From assembly GCA_946402785.1 (NCBI GenBank), contig CAMIXP010000070.1, positions 1-6,823 on the forward strand: a DNA stretch of 6,823 nucleotides, in the 5' to 3' direction. Each line of letters opens with the position of its first letter. Position 1 is the stretch's first letter. Below are positions 1-6,460 of this stretch, piece after piece. The notes under the pieces are model-generated. The model had not been told where the DNA came from. It did no database searches and worked only from the letters and a program-made list of their open reading frames with translations. The DNA comes from an uncultured Caryophanales bacterium (GTDB taxonomy: Bacteria; Bacillota_I; Bacilli_A; RF39; UBA660). Position numbers and translations under genes: made by a program.

Positions 1-365
1 ATGAAGAAGATTTATTCTATTATGAAGATGATGTAACAGAAGCAACACAAAATGCGGGACAATGTGCTTTTATATCTTATTTAGATTTAAAAGAACATTC
101 TCTTTTAAAACCATTTGAATCAAAAGGATTAACTTGCGCAAGTAAATATACCTTCGTATTAGTAAAAAGAGTAAAAGGAAAATATACCTATAAATACTAT
201 TTAGGTTGCGGCAATGAAAAAGATTTGGCAGATACAGGACTATTACCAAAATCAAAAATAAGCTTTGTATTACCAAACAATGATACAAGAACTGCCTATG
301 AATCAGGACCATCTGGTACTCCATATGCAGACTTTCATTGCCAAGCACCTGTATTAAAGAGTTAA
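1..365 (+). CDS. C-terminal part of an unrecognised Cys-containing protein, possibly extracytoplasmic (5' truncated)
   Basis: An open frame enters from the left edge (first full codon at position 3) and runs 120 codons to TAA at 363-365; the start lies outside the window. I do not recognise a named family. Four cysteines are visible (partial-protein residues 21, 45, 69 and 113). Between Cys45 and Cys69 lies a strand-like, aromatic and basic stretch (TFVLVKRVKGKYTYKYYLGC). The C-terminal third is rich in Gly, Pro, Asn and Ser and looks loop-rich. The spaced cysteines and Tyr/Thr/Lys-rich beta pattern suggest an exported, possibly disulphide-bonded domain, but no signal peptide can be seen because the N-terminus is missing. 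From memory, similar Cys-strand-Cys units occur in secreted proteins of uncultured Firmicutes; this is unverified. The stop lies 13 nt before the phosphohexomutase start, with no terminator between, so the two genes are probably co-transcribed. The opposite-strand frame here is Leu/Ile-rich shadow sequence. Confidence 0.75.
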   Translation, partial: EEDLFYYEDDVTEATQNAGQCAFISYLDLKEHSLLKPFESKGLTCASKYTFVLVKRVKGKYTYKYYLGCGNEKDLADTGLLPKSKISFVLPNNDTRTAYESGPSGTPYADFHCQAPVLKS

Positions 366-378
366 TTGAGGAGGGTTT

Positions 379-1752
379 ATGGAATATAAGAAAAATATCA
401 ATACCAATATCTTTAGAGGATATGATATCCGTGGAATTTATCCAACAGAATTGGATGAAGATTCTGCTTATTCGATTGGATTAGGATTTGGTACCCATAT
501 CAAAAGAATGGGAAAAACAACTTGTGTAGTAGGACACGATAATAGAAACAGTAGAGAAGTATTAACAAATGCCTTAATCAAAGGAATTACAGAAACAGGA
601 ATCAATGTAATCTTCTTAGGTTTATGCACAACACCAATGTATTATTATGCTTGTATCAAACTACAAGTATATAGTGGAGTCATGGTAACAGCTTCTCATA
701 ATCCAAAAGATGATAATGGATTCAAATTTGCATTTGATGAAAATGGAAACTGCAAAGGACAAGAAATTCAAGACTTCTTAAAAGAAATCCAAGAAGGAAA
801 TTTTGAACACGGACAAGGTACAATACAAAACTACGATATTACAAACGACTATATTGAGCTATTTAAGAATAACTTACACTTTGGTCCAAGAAGAGTAAAA
901 GCAGTGATTGATCCAGGAAATGGAACAACCGGTATTATCGCAAGAAAAATCTATGAACAATTCCCAATTGATTTAGAATTTATAAATGAAGAAAGTGATG
1001 GTAACTTTCCAAATCACCATCCAGATCCATGTGTAGAAAAGAATCTAGAACAATTAAAACAAAAAGTACTAGAAACACATGCCGATGTAGGAATTGGTTT
1101 TGATGGAGATGGAGATCGTTTAGGAGTCATTTCCGAAACCGCAAAATTTATCCCAACTGATCAATACATGATTATCATCGTAAGAGATATCATAGGAAAA
1201 GTAGAAAAGAAAGAGTTCTTATGTGATGTAAAATGTTCGAAAGCTTTCGCAGATGAAGTTGAAAAACTAGGCGGAAAAGTATTAATGTATCGTACAGGAA
1301 ATTCTTATACCAAAGCAAAAGTAAGAGAAGAAGATTTACCATTTGGAGGAGAATTATCCGGACATGTTTACTTTAGAGACAGATGGCCAGGATTTGATAG
1401 TGGACTATATGCAGGATTAAGACTATTAGAAATTATGTCTTATACGGATCAAGATGTAGATAACTTATTAGAAGGAATTAATCACTATTATGCAACAGAA
1501 GAATTAAAATTCCCTTCTCCCGATGATAAGAAATTTGAAGTCATCGATGAAGTAGGGGAATATGTAAGAAGTAAAGGAAGAAAATTCATCGATATAGATG
1601 GAATCAAAGTCCTATACGAAGATGGATGGGCCTTAGTAAGAGCAAGTAATACAGGTCCCAATATAACAGCTAGATTTGAAGCAAGAACAGAAGAAAGATT
1701 AAAAGAAATTCAAGAAGAATATACAAACATCATCAATCAATTGAATAACTAA
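379..1752 (+). CDS. Phosphomannomutase/phosphoglucomutase (alpha-D-phosphohexomutase family)
   Basis: Predicted cytosolic enzyme interconverting hexose 6-phosphate and hexose 1-phosphate (mannose and/or glucose) through a phosphoserine, feeding nucleotide-sugar and surface-glycan synthesis. At 457 aa it is the usual length for the bacterial PMM/PGM (AlgC/ManB-like) group. Seen in order: N-terminal FRGYDIRG (12-19, Arg18); catalytic serine loop TASHNP (104-109, Ser106); NGFK with Lys116; metal-binding loop DGDGDR (242-247, Asp242/244/246); sugar-specificity loop GGELSGH (323-329, Glu325, Ser327, His329); phosphate-binding loop RASNTG (421-426). All four domains are therefore present. The TGH loop of the Pseudomonas enzyme reads TGN here (Asn308). 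The ATG at 379 follows GAGGAGGG at 368-375 with a short gap, and the N-terminal motif falls where expected. The gene follows the upstream partial gene by 13 nt and ends in a terminator. Substrate preference between mannose and glucose cannot be told from sequence; a pure phosphoglucosamine mutase (GlmM) is unlikely given GGELSGH. Confidence 0.95.
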   Translation: MEYKKNINTNIFRGYDIRGIYPTELDEDSAYSIGLGFGTHIKRMGKTTCVVGHDNRNSREVLTNALIKGITETGINVIFLGLCTTPMYYYACIKLQVYSGVMVTASHNPKDDNGFKFAFDENGNCKGQEIQDFLKEIQEGNFEHGQGTIQNYDITNDYIELFKNNLHFGPRRVKAVIDPGNGTTGIIARKIYEQFPIDLEFINEESDGNFPNHHPDPCVEKNLEQLKQKVLETHADVGIGFDGDGDRLGVISETAKFIPTDQYMIIIVRDIIGKVEKKEFLCDVKCSKAFADEVEKLGGKVLMYRTGNSYTKAKVREEDLPFGGELSGHVYFRDRWPGFDSGLYAGLRLLEIMSYTDQDVDNLLEGINHYYATEELKFPSPDDKKFEVIDEVGEYVRSKGRKFIDIDGIKVLYEDGWALVRASNTGPNITARFEARTEERLKEIQEEYTNIINQLNN

Positions 1753-1774
1753 AGTTCCAATCGGAACTTTTTTT
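1751..1774 (+). terminator. Rho-independent terminator after the phosphohexomutase
   Basis: Perfect 8-bp stem AAAGTTCC (1751-1758) / GGAACTTT (1763-1770), tetraloop AATC, then a T run to 1774. The left arm begins inside the TAA stop codon. It closes the transcription unit formed by the upstream partial gene and the mutase. Confidence 0.9.
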
Positions 1775-1826
1775 CATGATTTGACTGTAAAGAAATGCCA
1801 AATCAAAAGAGAAATAAAGAAAAATA

Positions 1827-1835
1827 TGATATGAT
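1827..1835 (+). promoter_or_regulatory. Extended -10 promoter for helD
   Basis: TGA followed by TATGAT (1830-1835) forms a TGnTATGAT extended -10, with a second TATGAT overlapping at 1825-1830. No good -35 exists at 16-18 nt upstream. A TTGACT at 1781-1786 is far too distant (over 40 nt). The implied start near 1842 gives a leader of about 20 nt carrying TAGGAGG. Confidence 0.55.
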
Positions 1836-1861
1836 GGATTAAGTTAGTTAGGAGGATTCTT

Positions 1862-3892
1862 ATGGCAATTTCAGAAGAAGAGTTTCAAAAAGAAAAGAAA
1901 ATCTTAAGACAAGTGAATAAACTATTAGGAAATACCCTAACAGAAATGGGAGAAGACATCATTCAAGATGAAGATAACTTAGTAGAATTCAAAAAGATGA
2001 TGTGGGAAAATGCAAGTAGTTTCGATGCAGCAGAAGAACAACAAGCTATGTACGCAACAGCTCTAGAAGCAGAAAAAGCATACATGAAACAACAGTATTT
2101 TAAAAGACTTTGTAAGATCAAAGATAAACCATATTTCGCAAGTATTGTCTTCAAAGATGAAAGTGGAGAAATCAGTAATATCTACATGTCTTTAACCTAT
2201 TTAAAAGATGAAAATATGAATAATATACTATATGACTGGAGAAGTCCTATCTGTAGTTTATTCTATGATTATGAAACAGGACCTGCTTCTTATGAAGCAC
2301 CGGGTGGAACTTACTATGGAGAATTAAAAAGAAAAAGACAATATAAAATAGAAAAAGGAAGACTCCTAGGAGTATTTGATAATTCTTTAAATATTGATGA
2401 TGAAGTTCTACAAGAAGTACTAGCAACCGAATCCAGTGATAAGATGAAGAACGTTGTTAACACGATTCAACAAGAACAAAACCAAGTCATCCGTAACCTA
2501 GAGAATCATAATTTAATTGTTCAAGGAATCGCAGGTTCTGGAAAAACAACCGTTGCTCTTCATAGAATTGCGTTCTTACTTTATCGATTAAAGAATTTAA
2601 ATAGTAGTAATATCTTAATCTTTTCACCAAACAATATTTTCACAGAATACATTTCCGATGTATTACCATCTCTAGGAGAAGATAATACACTTCAAACAAC
2701 ATTTGCTGATTACTTATATAGTTTCATAAAAGACTATGAAGATATAGAAAACTTCTCAGACTTTGTATCAAGATATTATTCTTATCAAGAACCAAATCCA
2801 GAATTAGTAGAATATAAACAAAGTGATAAGATCATTGATGACTTAGATGCTTTTATAGAGAATTATATTGATAACTGTAAGTTTGTAAGTAACTTCACTG
2901 AAGGAGAAAACAATCTTATCTTAAAAGATGATTTAAATGAAATGTTGCATGATCGATATAGTAGATTCCCATTATTTGAAAGAATCAATGAAATGGCAGA
3001 AAAACTAAGTGCCAATGCTTGTAAAGGTTCTATGAAAAAGAAAAGAACCTTTGAAAAACTTATGTATCAAAATGCCAACTTTAAAAAAGATTATCAAGCA
3101 ATTCTAAAAGAATTCTATTTAAGTGAATTTTGTAGATTCCATTTAGAAGAAAAAGAGATAGATAAGTTCTTAAATGTAAAAACACTTCATTATGAAGATG
3201 CCTTAATCTATGCTTATGTAAAAGGATCATTAGAAGGATTCTTATATGAAGCAAATATTAAACAAGTAGTCATTGATGAAGCACAAGATTATAATAGACT
3301 ACAATACATTATTATTAATAATATCTTCAAAAGAGCAGACTTCACAGTACTAGGAGATATTAATCAAAATATTAATCCATATTATCGTTATCGTTCTCTA
3401 GAAGATTTAAAAGATCTATTTAAGAATGATACCAAGTATATTGAACTATTAAAGACATATCGTTCTTCTCCAGAAATTATTGAATATACAAATAAGATTT
3501 TAAATTTGAGACATGTGAATGCAATTCGTAAAGATAATAATAAACCAGTTATTATTCGAAAAGGAGTAGAGAACTTAAAAGACTCTTTAGTAGCAGATGT
3601 AAAGCATCTACAAGAATCTTATAAGTCAACAGCCCTAATCACAAAAGATGATCAAGAAGCAGAAAAGATTTATAATTTAATTAAAGATTCTGTTGATATT
3701 TCACTAGTTCGAATAGACTCTAAAAAATTCAAAAGAACTTGTGTCATTATTCCAGCCTATGTTGCAAAAGGATTGGAGTTTGATAGTGTTATTATCTATA
3801 ATGATAGAGACAATACCTATCGTAAAAATGAAAAGAATCTATTATATGTTGCCTGTACAAGAGCACAACATGAACTCTATATTTATAACTAG
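1862..3892 (+). CDS. helD: HelD-type RNA polymerase recycling ATPase (UvrD/Rep-like superfamily 1)
   Basis: Cytosolic SF1 ATPase of the HelD family; characterised members bind RNA polymerase, insert an N-terminal arm into its secondary channel and release stalled enzyme from nucleic acid. The 676-aa product has a helical, charged N-terminal region (about 1-85), then the HelD hallmark segment with YDWRSPICSLFYD (124-136), a PASYEAPGG-like stretch (141-149) and the LKRKRQYKIEKG region (155-166). Helicase motifs follow: Walker A GIAGSGKTT (222-230, Lys228), motif Ia IFSPNNIF (253-260), Walker B VVIDEAQD (469-476), motif III GDINQ (498-502), motif IV KTYRSSPE (531-538, Arg534), motif V AKGLEFD (635-641), motif VI YVACTRAQHE (662-671, Arg667). 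All ATPase residues are intact. It is somewhat shorter than B. subtilis HelD (about 770 aa) and stops soon after motif VI. The ATG at 1862 has TAGGAGG six bases upstream. The gene is monocistronic, with its own promoter and terminator. An UvrD or PcrA assignment is excluded by the N-terminal architecture. Confidence 0.93.
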   Translation: MAISEEEFQKEKKILRQVNKLLGNTLTEMGEDIIQDEDNLVEFKKMMWENASSFDAAEEQQAMYATALEAEKAYMKQQYFKRLCKIKDKPYFASIVFKDESGEISNIYMSLTYLKDENMNNILYDWRSPICSLFYDYETGPASYEAPGGTYYGELKRKRQYKIEKGRLLGVFDNSLNIDDEVLQEVLATESSDKMKNVVNTIQQEQNQVIRNLENHNLIVQGIAGSGKTTVALHRIAFLLYRLKNLNSSNILIFSPNNIFTEYISDVLPSLGEDNTLQTTFADYLYSFIKDYEDIENFSDFVSRYYSYQEPNPELVEYKQSDKIIDDLDAFIENYIDNCKFVSNFTEGENNLILKDDLNEMLHDRYSRFPLFERINEMAEKLSANACKGSMKKKRTFEKLMYQNANFKKDYQAILKEFYLSEFCRFHLEEKEIDKFLNVKTLHYEDALIYAYVKGSLEGFLYEANIKQVVIDEAQDYNRLQYIIINNIFKRADFTVLGDINQNINPYYRYRSLEDLKDLFKNDTKYIELLKTYRSSPEIIEYTNKILNLRHVNAIRKDNNKPVIIRKGVENLKDSLVADVKHLQESYKSTALITKDDQEAEKIYNLIKDSVDISLVRIDSKKFKRTCVIIPAYVAKGLEFDSVIIYNDRDNTYRKNEKNLLYVACTRAQHELYIYN

Positions 3893-3912
3893 TACTCAGT
3901 ACTAGTTTTTTT
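3887..3912 (+). terminator. Rho-independent terminator after helD, overlapping its stop codon
   Basis: Near-perfect palindrome AACTAGTACT (3887-3896), C, AGTACTAGTT (3898-3907), followed by T to 3912. A realistic fold has an 8-bp stem and a CTCAG loop. The helD TAG stop (3890-3892) lies wholly inside the left arm. Confidence 0.88.
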
Positions 3913-3952
3913 ATGAAAAAAGTAAAAATATATATTCAATTTGATAAAACTA

Positions 3953-3961
3953 TGTTATGAT
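3953..3961 (+). promoter_or_regulatory. Possible distal extended -10 promoter (TGTTATGAT)
   Basis: TG (3953-3954), one base, then TATGAT (3956-3961). It is nearly identical to the TGTTATAAT in front of mtaB. The -35 region (TATTCA at 3933-3938) is weak. Transcripts from here would carry an AT-rich leader of about 120 nt before the start at 4091. It is an alternative or second promoter for the membrane protein gene. Confidence 0.35.
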
Positions 3962-4031
3962 TAAATAAAGATGAAACAAGATGAAAAGAACAAATGGTAA
4001 AGTAATGTAAAAGAGATAAAATTAATCATAA
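3955..4031. repeat. 10-bp inverted repeat in the helD / membrane-protein spacer
   Basis: TTATGATTAA (3955-3964) has its exact reverse complement TTAATCATAA at 4022-4031, with 57 nt between the arms. The left arm covers a TGTTATGAT promoter-like element (3953-3961), so it could act as an operator pair or form a long hairpin in read-through RNA. The arms are AT-rich and the match may be chance. AAGATGAAA also occurs twice between them (3968-3976 and 3978-3986), with a 10-nt period. I see no gene in the 3913-4090 spacer. Confidence 0.3.
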
Positions 4032-4036
4032 AAAGG

Positions 4037-4067
4037 TCAACAACAAAAGGTGTTTTCATGATAGAAT
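4037..4067 (+). promoter_or_regulatory. Proximal promoter for the Glu-rich membrane protein
   Basis: TGA then TAGAAT (4062-4067) makes an extended -10. TCAACA at 4037-4042 is a moderate -35 match with a 19-nt spacer. Initiation near 4074 would give a short leader of about 17 nt containing GAGGTGA, like the short leaders inferred for helD and mtaB, so I prefer it over the distal element at 3953-3961. Confidence 0.45.
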
Positions 4068-4078
4068 GAATAAGGATA

Positions 4079-4085
4079 GAGGTGA
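4079..4085 (+). promoter_or_regulatory. Ribosome binding site that sets the start at ATG 4091
   Basis: GAGGTGA matches the anti-Shine-Dalgarno sequence and ends 5 nt before ATG 4091. The in-frame GTG at 4082 sits inside this site, so it cannot use it and is very unlikely to be the start. Confidence 0.8.
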
Positions 4086-4090
4086 CAGAA

Positions 4091-5077
4091 ATGAACGATT
4101 TATTAGAGTTTTTAACATCACAAGAAATAATAATTGTTTATATGATAGCTGCTTTAGCATGCCTTATTTGTTTTATTGTATATTTAGTTGAAAAGAATAA
4201 TGAAAAATTAAGATTGAGACACAACACAAGAGAATTAAACAAATTAGTAGAAGAAATCAAAGCAATGACAGATGAAGAGGAAAGGGCTCTATATGATGAA
4301 CCAGTTCTAGAAATTCAAGAGGAAAAACAAGAGTCTTCCATCAATGAATTACTTCCTGTAGAACCAATTGTATTGGAACCAATCGAAGTAAAAGAAAACC
4401 CTGTAGAAGAACCAGTAATGGTAAGTACAGAGACGATAGAAGAAGAACCAATTGAAGAACTAGAATATACAAGTATAGAACCAAACCCAGAGGAAGCAAG
4501 AGAAGAATTAAGAAGACTACAAGAAGAATTCGAAAGACAAGAACAATTAGAAAAAGAACAAGAAGCAAAGAATCAATATGAAGAAGAACAAGAAAAAACA
4601 GCTATTATCAGTTTAGAAGAATTACTTTCTAAAGGACAACAAATGTATGAAGCAAATGAGCTAACACAATATGAAGACGAAGGAAATGAACCAATTAGTC
4701 TTCATGATTTAGAAGAACAAGCTCAAAGACAAGCTGCTGTTTATACAGAACCATTTAGATTAACAAGTGTTGTAAATGAAAATGAAGTAAAACAAGAAAT
4801 TGAAAATAGTTTTATGCAAGTAGAAATGGAAGAGTCAATGCATATGGATGACTTCGAAACAATTACAGAAGAAACAGTTCAACCAGTAAAACAAGAACCT
4901 GTTATTAAGAAGTTCCAATTGAGTCCCATTATCTCTCCCATATTTGGAATTGAAAAAGATCCGGCTAGAGAAAATGCAATTGCCTTAGAGAATACAGCAA
5001 ACTATGAAAAACTAGATGCAGAACTTCAAAAGAATAATGAATTCATCATGACACTGCAAGAACTACAAGAAAAATAA
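4091..5077 (+). CDS. Glu-rich single-pass membrane protein of unknown function
   Basis: A 328-aa protein I cannot assign to a named family. Residues 1-12 are short and acidic, 13-33 form one strongly hydrophobic membrane helix, and Lys/Arg residues follow (35-51). The positive-inside rule therefore places the long C-terminal part in the cytoplasm. That part is extremely acidic (74 Glu in 328 residues by hand count): a Pro/Glu linker (about 88-132), then a Glu/Gln/Arg helical, coiled-coil-like stretch (133-170). Three less repetitive islands follow: 171-210 with two related ISLEEL/ISLHDL elements, 275-290 with the SPIISPIFGI motif, and a helical C-terminus (296-328). The overall plan, a membrane anchor with a long acidic tail ending in short motifs, suits a scaffold or recruitment factor, for example at the envelope or division site; that is inference. 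GTG 4082 was rejected as the start because it lies within the GAGGTGA ribosome binding site. It stands alone between terminators. Confidence 0.88.
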   Translation: MNDLLEFLTSQEIIIVYMIAALACLICFIVYLVEKNNEKLRLRHNTRELNKLVEEIKAMTDEEERALYDEPVLEIQEEKQESSINELLPVEPIVLEPIEVKENPVEEPVMVSTETIEEEPIEELEYTSIEPNPEEAREELRRLQEEFERQEQLEKEQEAKNQYEEEQEKTAIISLEELLSKGQQMYEANELTQYEDEGNEPISLHDLEEQAQRQAAVYTEPFRLTSVVNENEVKQEIENSFMQVEMEESMHMDDFETITEETVQPVKQEPVIKKFQLSPIISPIFGIEKDPARENAIALENTANYEKLDAELQKNNEFIMTLQELQEK

Positions 5078-5100
5078 AACTCGAGTAATCGAGTTTTTTT
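5077..5100 (+). terminator. Rho-independent terminator after the Glu-rich membrane protein
   Basis: Stem AAACTCGA (5077-5084) / TCGAGTTT (5089-5096), loop GTAA, then T through 5100. The stem starts at the last base of the TAA stop codon. Confidence 0.9.
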
Positions 5101-5122
5101 ATTAGGTAAATCTAGAAAATTA

Positions 5123-5131
5123 TGTTATAAT
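5123..5131 (+). promoter_or_regulatory. Extended -10 promoter for mtaB
   Basis: TGTTATAAT gives a perfect TATAAT (5126-5131) with an upstream TGn. The -35 at a 17-nt spacer is weak (TAGGTA, 5103-5108). The expected start near 5138 yields a leader of about 25 nt. The element begins 23 nt beyond the preceding terminator. Confidence 0.7.
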
Positions 5132-5144
5132 AGGAACGAAAAAA

Positions 5145-5150
5145 AGAGGA
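5145..5150 (+). promoter_or_regulatory. mtaB ribosome binding site with long spacing
   Basis: AGAGGA is the only purine-rich Shine-Dalgarno candidate ahead of ATG 5164. It ends 13 nt before the start, longer than for the other genes here. The start is nevertheless secure because the family N-terminus (HTLGCKVN) begins at residue 7. Confidence 0.55.
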
Positions 5151-5163
5151 AGAAGCTGGTAGA

Positions 5164-6432
5164 ATGAGAACAGTGGGAATTCATACATTAGGTTGTAAGG
5201 TCAATACCTATGAATCAGAATATGTAGTAAATGAATTAAAAAAAGCAGGATATGAAATCAAAGACTTTGATGATATATGCGATGTCTATATTATTAATAC
5301 CTGTACAGTAACCAATAATAGTGATAGTAAATCCAAGAAAATGATTCGACAAGCCATTCATAAAAATCCGAATGCTTGTATAGTCGCAATGGGATGTTTC
5401 ATCGCAGCGAATCCTGACTATCAAGAAGATGGCTTAGATATTTTAATTGGAAACAAAGATAAAGCAAGAATCGTAGAAATCCTAGAAGAATATTTTAAGA
5501 AGAAACAAATCATGAATCTTCAATATAAAGGAAGATTAAAAGAATTTGAAGATATGTATATTACAGATTTTCCAGGTAGAACAAGAGCCTTTGTCAAAAT
5601 ACAAGATGGTTGTGATAACTTCTGTTCTTACTGTATTATTCCATTTGTAAGAGGAAAATGTAGAAGTAAAGAAGAAGAAAAAGTCATAGAAGAAATTAAA
5701 GATTTAGTAAAGAATGGATATAAAGAAGTTGTTCTAACAGGAATCCATACAGGAAGTTATGGAAATGATTTAGAAACAAGTTTTGCTGATCTATTAAAGA
5801 AATTAGTAGAAATCAAAGGACTAGAACGTTTAAGAATCTCATCCATAGAAGCAACCGAATTAAATGAGGATGTATTAGAAGTATTAAGAAATTCAAATGT
5901 ATTAGTCAATCATCTTCATATCCCGATTCAAGCAGGATCCAATGAAATCTTAAAAGCCATGAATCGTAAATATGATTTAGATGATTTTAAAAATAAAATC
6001 AAAGAGATTCAGTCCATTCGAAAAGATATTGCCATCTCAACAGATGTCATTGTAGGATTCCCAGGAGAAACAGAAGAACTCTTCCAAGAAACAATCAATA
6101 CTTGTAGAGAAATAGGATTTTCAAAACTACATGTATTCCCATATAGTGAAAGAAAAGGAACTGCCTCTTCTAGAATGGAAAATAAAATAGATAATCATGA
6201 GAAAAAAGAAAGAGCCAAAAGATTAATTGAAGTATCGAAAGAATTAGAAACAAACTATATGAAAAAGTTTGTAGGAGAAGAAGTAGAAGTCTTAATCGAA
6301 GAAGAAAAAGATGGATATAGTTATGGACATACAGGAAATTACTTATATGTCAAAATAAAAGGATCTTATCCTCATAATGAATTAATTAAAGTGAAAATCA
6401 AAGAAGTTAAGTATCCATATTGTATGGCATAA
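5164..6432 (+). CDS. mtaB: tRNA t6A37 methylthiotransferase MtaB
   Basis: Radical-SAM methylthiotransferase that converts N6-threonylcarbamoyladenosine (t6A) at position 37 of ANN-decoding tRNAs to ms2t6A, using two [4Fe-4S] clusters. Three parts are visible in the 422-aa protein. The N-terminal methylthiotransferase domain has its cluster cysteines Cys11 (HTLGCKVN), Cys47 (NTCTVTN) and Cys78 (AMGC). The radical SAM core has GCDNFCSYCIIPFVRG (149-164; Cys150, Cys154, Cys157), LTGIHTGSYG (191-200) and STDVIVGFPGE (292-302). A short TRAM-like C-terminal region spans about 365-418. The LGCKVN and CSYCIIPFVRGK signatures place it with MtaB (B. subtilis YqeV) rather than MiaB or RimO. Its length is slightly below the usual 430-450 aa. 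The start at ATG 5164 fits the family N-terminus. The gene has its own extended -10 promoter and shares a terminator with the convergent gene downstream. No cluster ligand is missing. Confidence 0.95.
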   Translation: MRTVGIHTLGCKVNTYESEYVVNELKKAGYEIKDFDDICDVYIINTCTVTNNSDSKSKKMIRQAIHKNPNACIVAMGCFIAANPDYQEDGLDILIGNKDKARIVEILEEYFKKKQIMNLQYKGRLKEFEDMYITDFPGRTRAFVKIQDGCDNFCSYCIIPFVRGKCRSKEEEKVIEEIKDLVKNGYKEVVLTGIHTGSYGNDLETSFADLLKKLVEIKGLERLRISSIEATELNEDVLEVLRNSNVLVNHLHIPIQAGSNEILKAMNRKYDLDDFKNKIKEIQSIRKDIAISTDVIVGFPGETEELFQETINTCREIGFSKLHVFPYSERKGTASSRMENKIDNHEKKERAKRLIEVSKELETNYMKKFVGEEVEVLIEEEKDGYSYGHTGNYLYVKIKGSYPHNELIKVKIKEVKYPYCMA

Positions 6433-6460
6433 AAAAAATAGGAGTTAATCCTATTTTTTT
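6431..6460. terminator. Bidirectional terminator shared by mtaB and the convergent surface-protein gene
   Basis: Core stem ATAGGA (6438-6443) / TCCTAT (6449-6454) with loop GTTAA. It is flanked by an A run on the left and a T run on the right, so it ends in a T tract read from either strand. The mtaB TAA (6430-6432) and the opposite-strand TAA (6461-6459) sit at the two feet of the hairpin. Confidence 0.9.

Noticed and set aside
70..348. Minus-strand open frame of 92 codons
   Set aside because: It is opposite the convincing 1-365 frame; the Leu/Ile-rich composition is typical of an antisense shadow, and there is no ribosome binding site or family signal.
1781..1786. TTGACT as the -35 of a helD promoter
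   Set aside because: At 16-18 nt downstream there is no -10-like hexamer; the good TATGAT elements are about 38-43 nt away.
1963..2154. Minus-strand open frame of 63 codons inside helD
   Set aside because: It lies fully antisense to the HelD N-terminal region, which has clear family features; shadow frame.
1862..3892. Defence-type or addiction-type helicase
   Set aside because: The YDWRSPICSLFYD and PASYEAPGG signatures and the N-terminal arm are those of HelD, with no nuclease or other defence partner nearby.
3913..3960. Tiny plus-strand frame of 15 codons (MKKVKIYIQFDKTML)
   Set aside because: It starts directly on the helD terminator T tract, has no ribosome binding site and overlaps promoter-like sequence.
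3971..4000. Nine-codon plus-strand frame (MKQDEKNKW) as a possible leader peptide
   Set aside because: No Shine-Dalgarno sequence, and there is no attenuator-like hairpin with a T tract between it and 4091.
4082..4090. GTG 4082 as the start of the Glu-rich membrane protein
   Set aside because: The GTG is part of the GAGGTGA ribosome binding site; ATG 4091 has ideal spacing and the membrane helix is unaffected.
4341..4568. Minus-strand open frame resembling a very hydrophobic Leu/Val protein
   Set aside because: It is the complement of Glu/Pro-rich codons (GAA, CCA) in the membrane protein, which automatically reads as Leu/Phe/Val; not a real membrane peptide.
5236..5424. Minus-strand open frame of 62 codons inside mtaB
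   Set aside because: Antisense to the conserved methylthiotransferase domain; no supporting signals.
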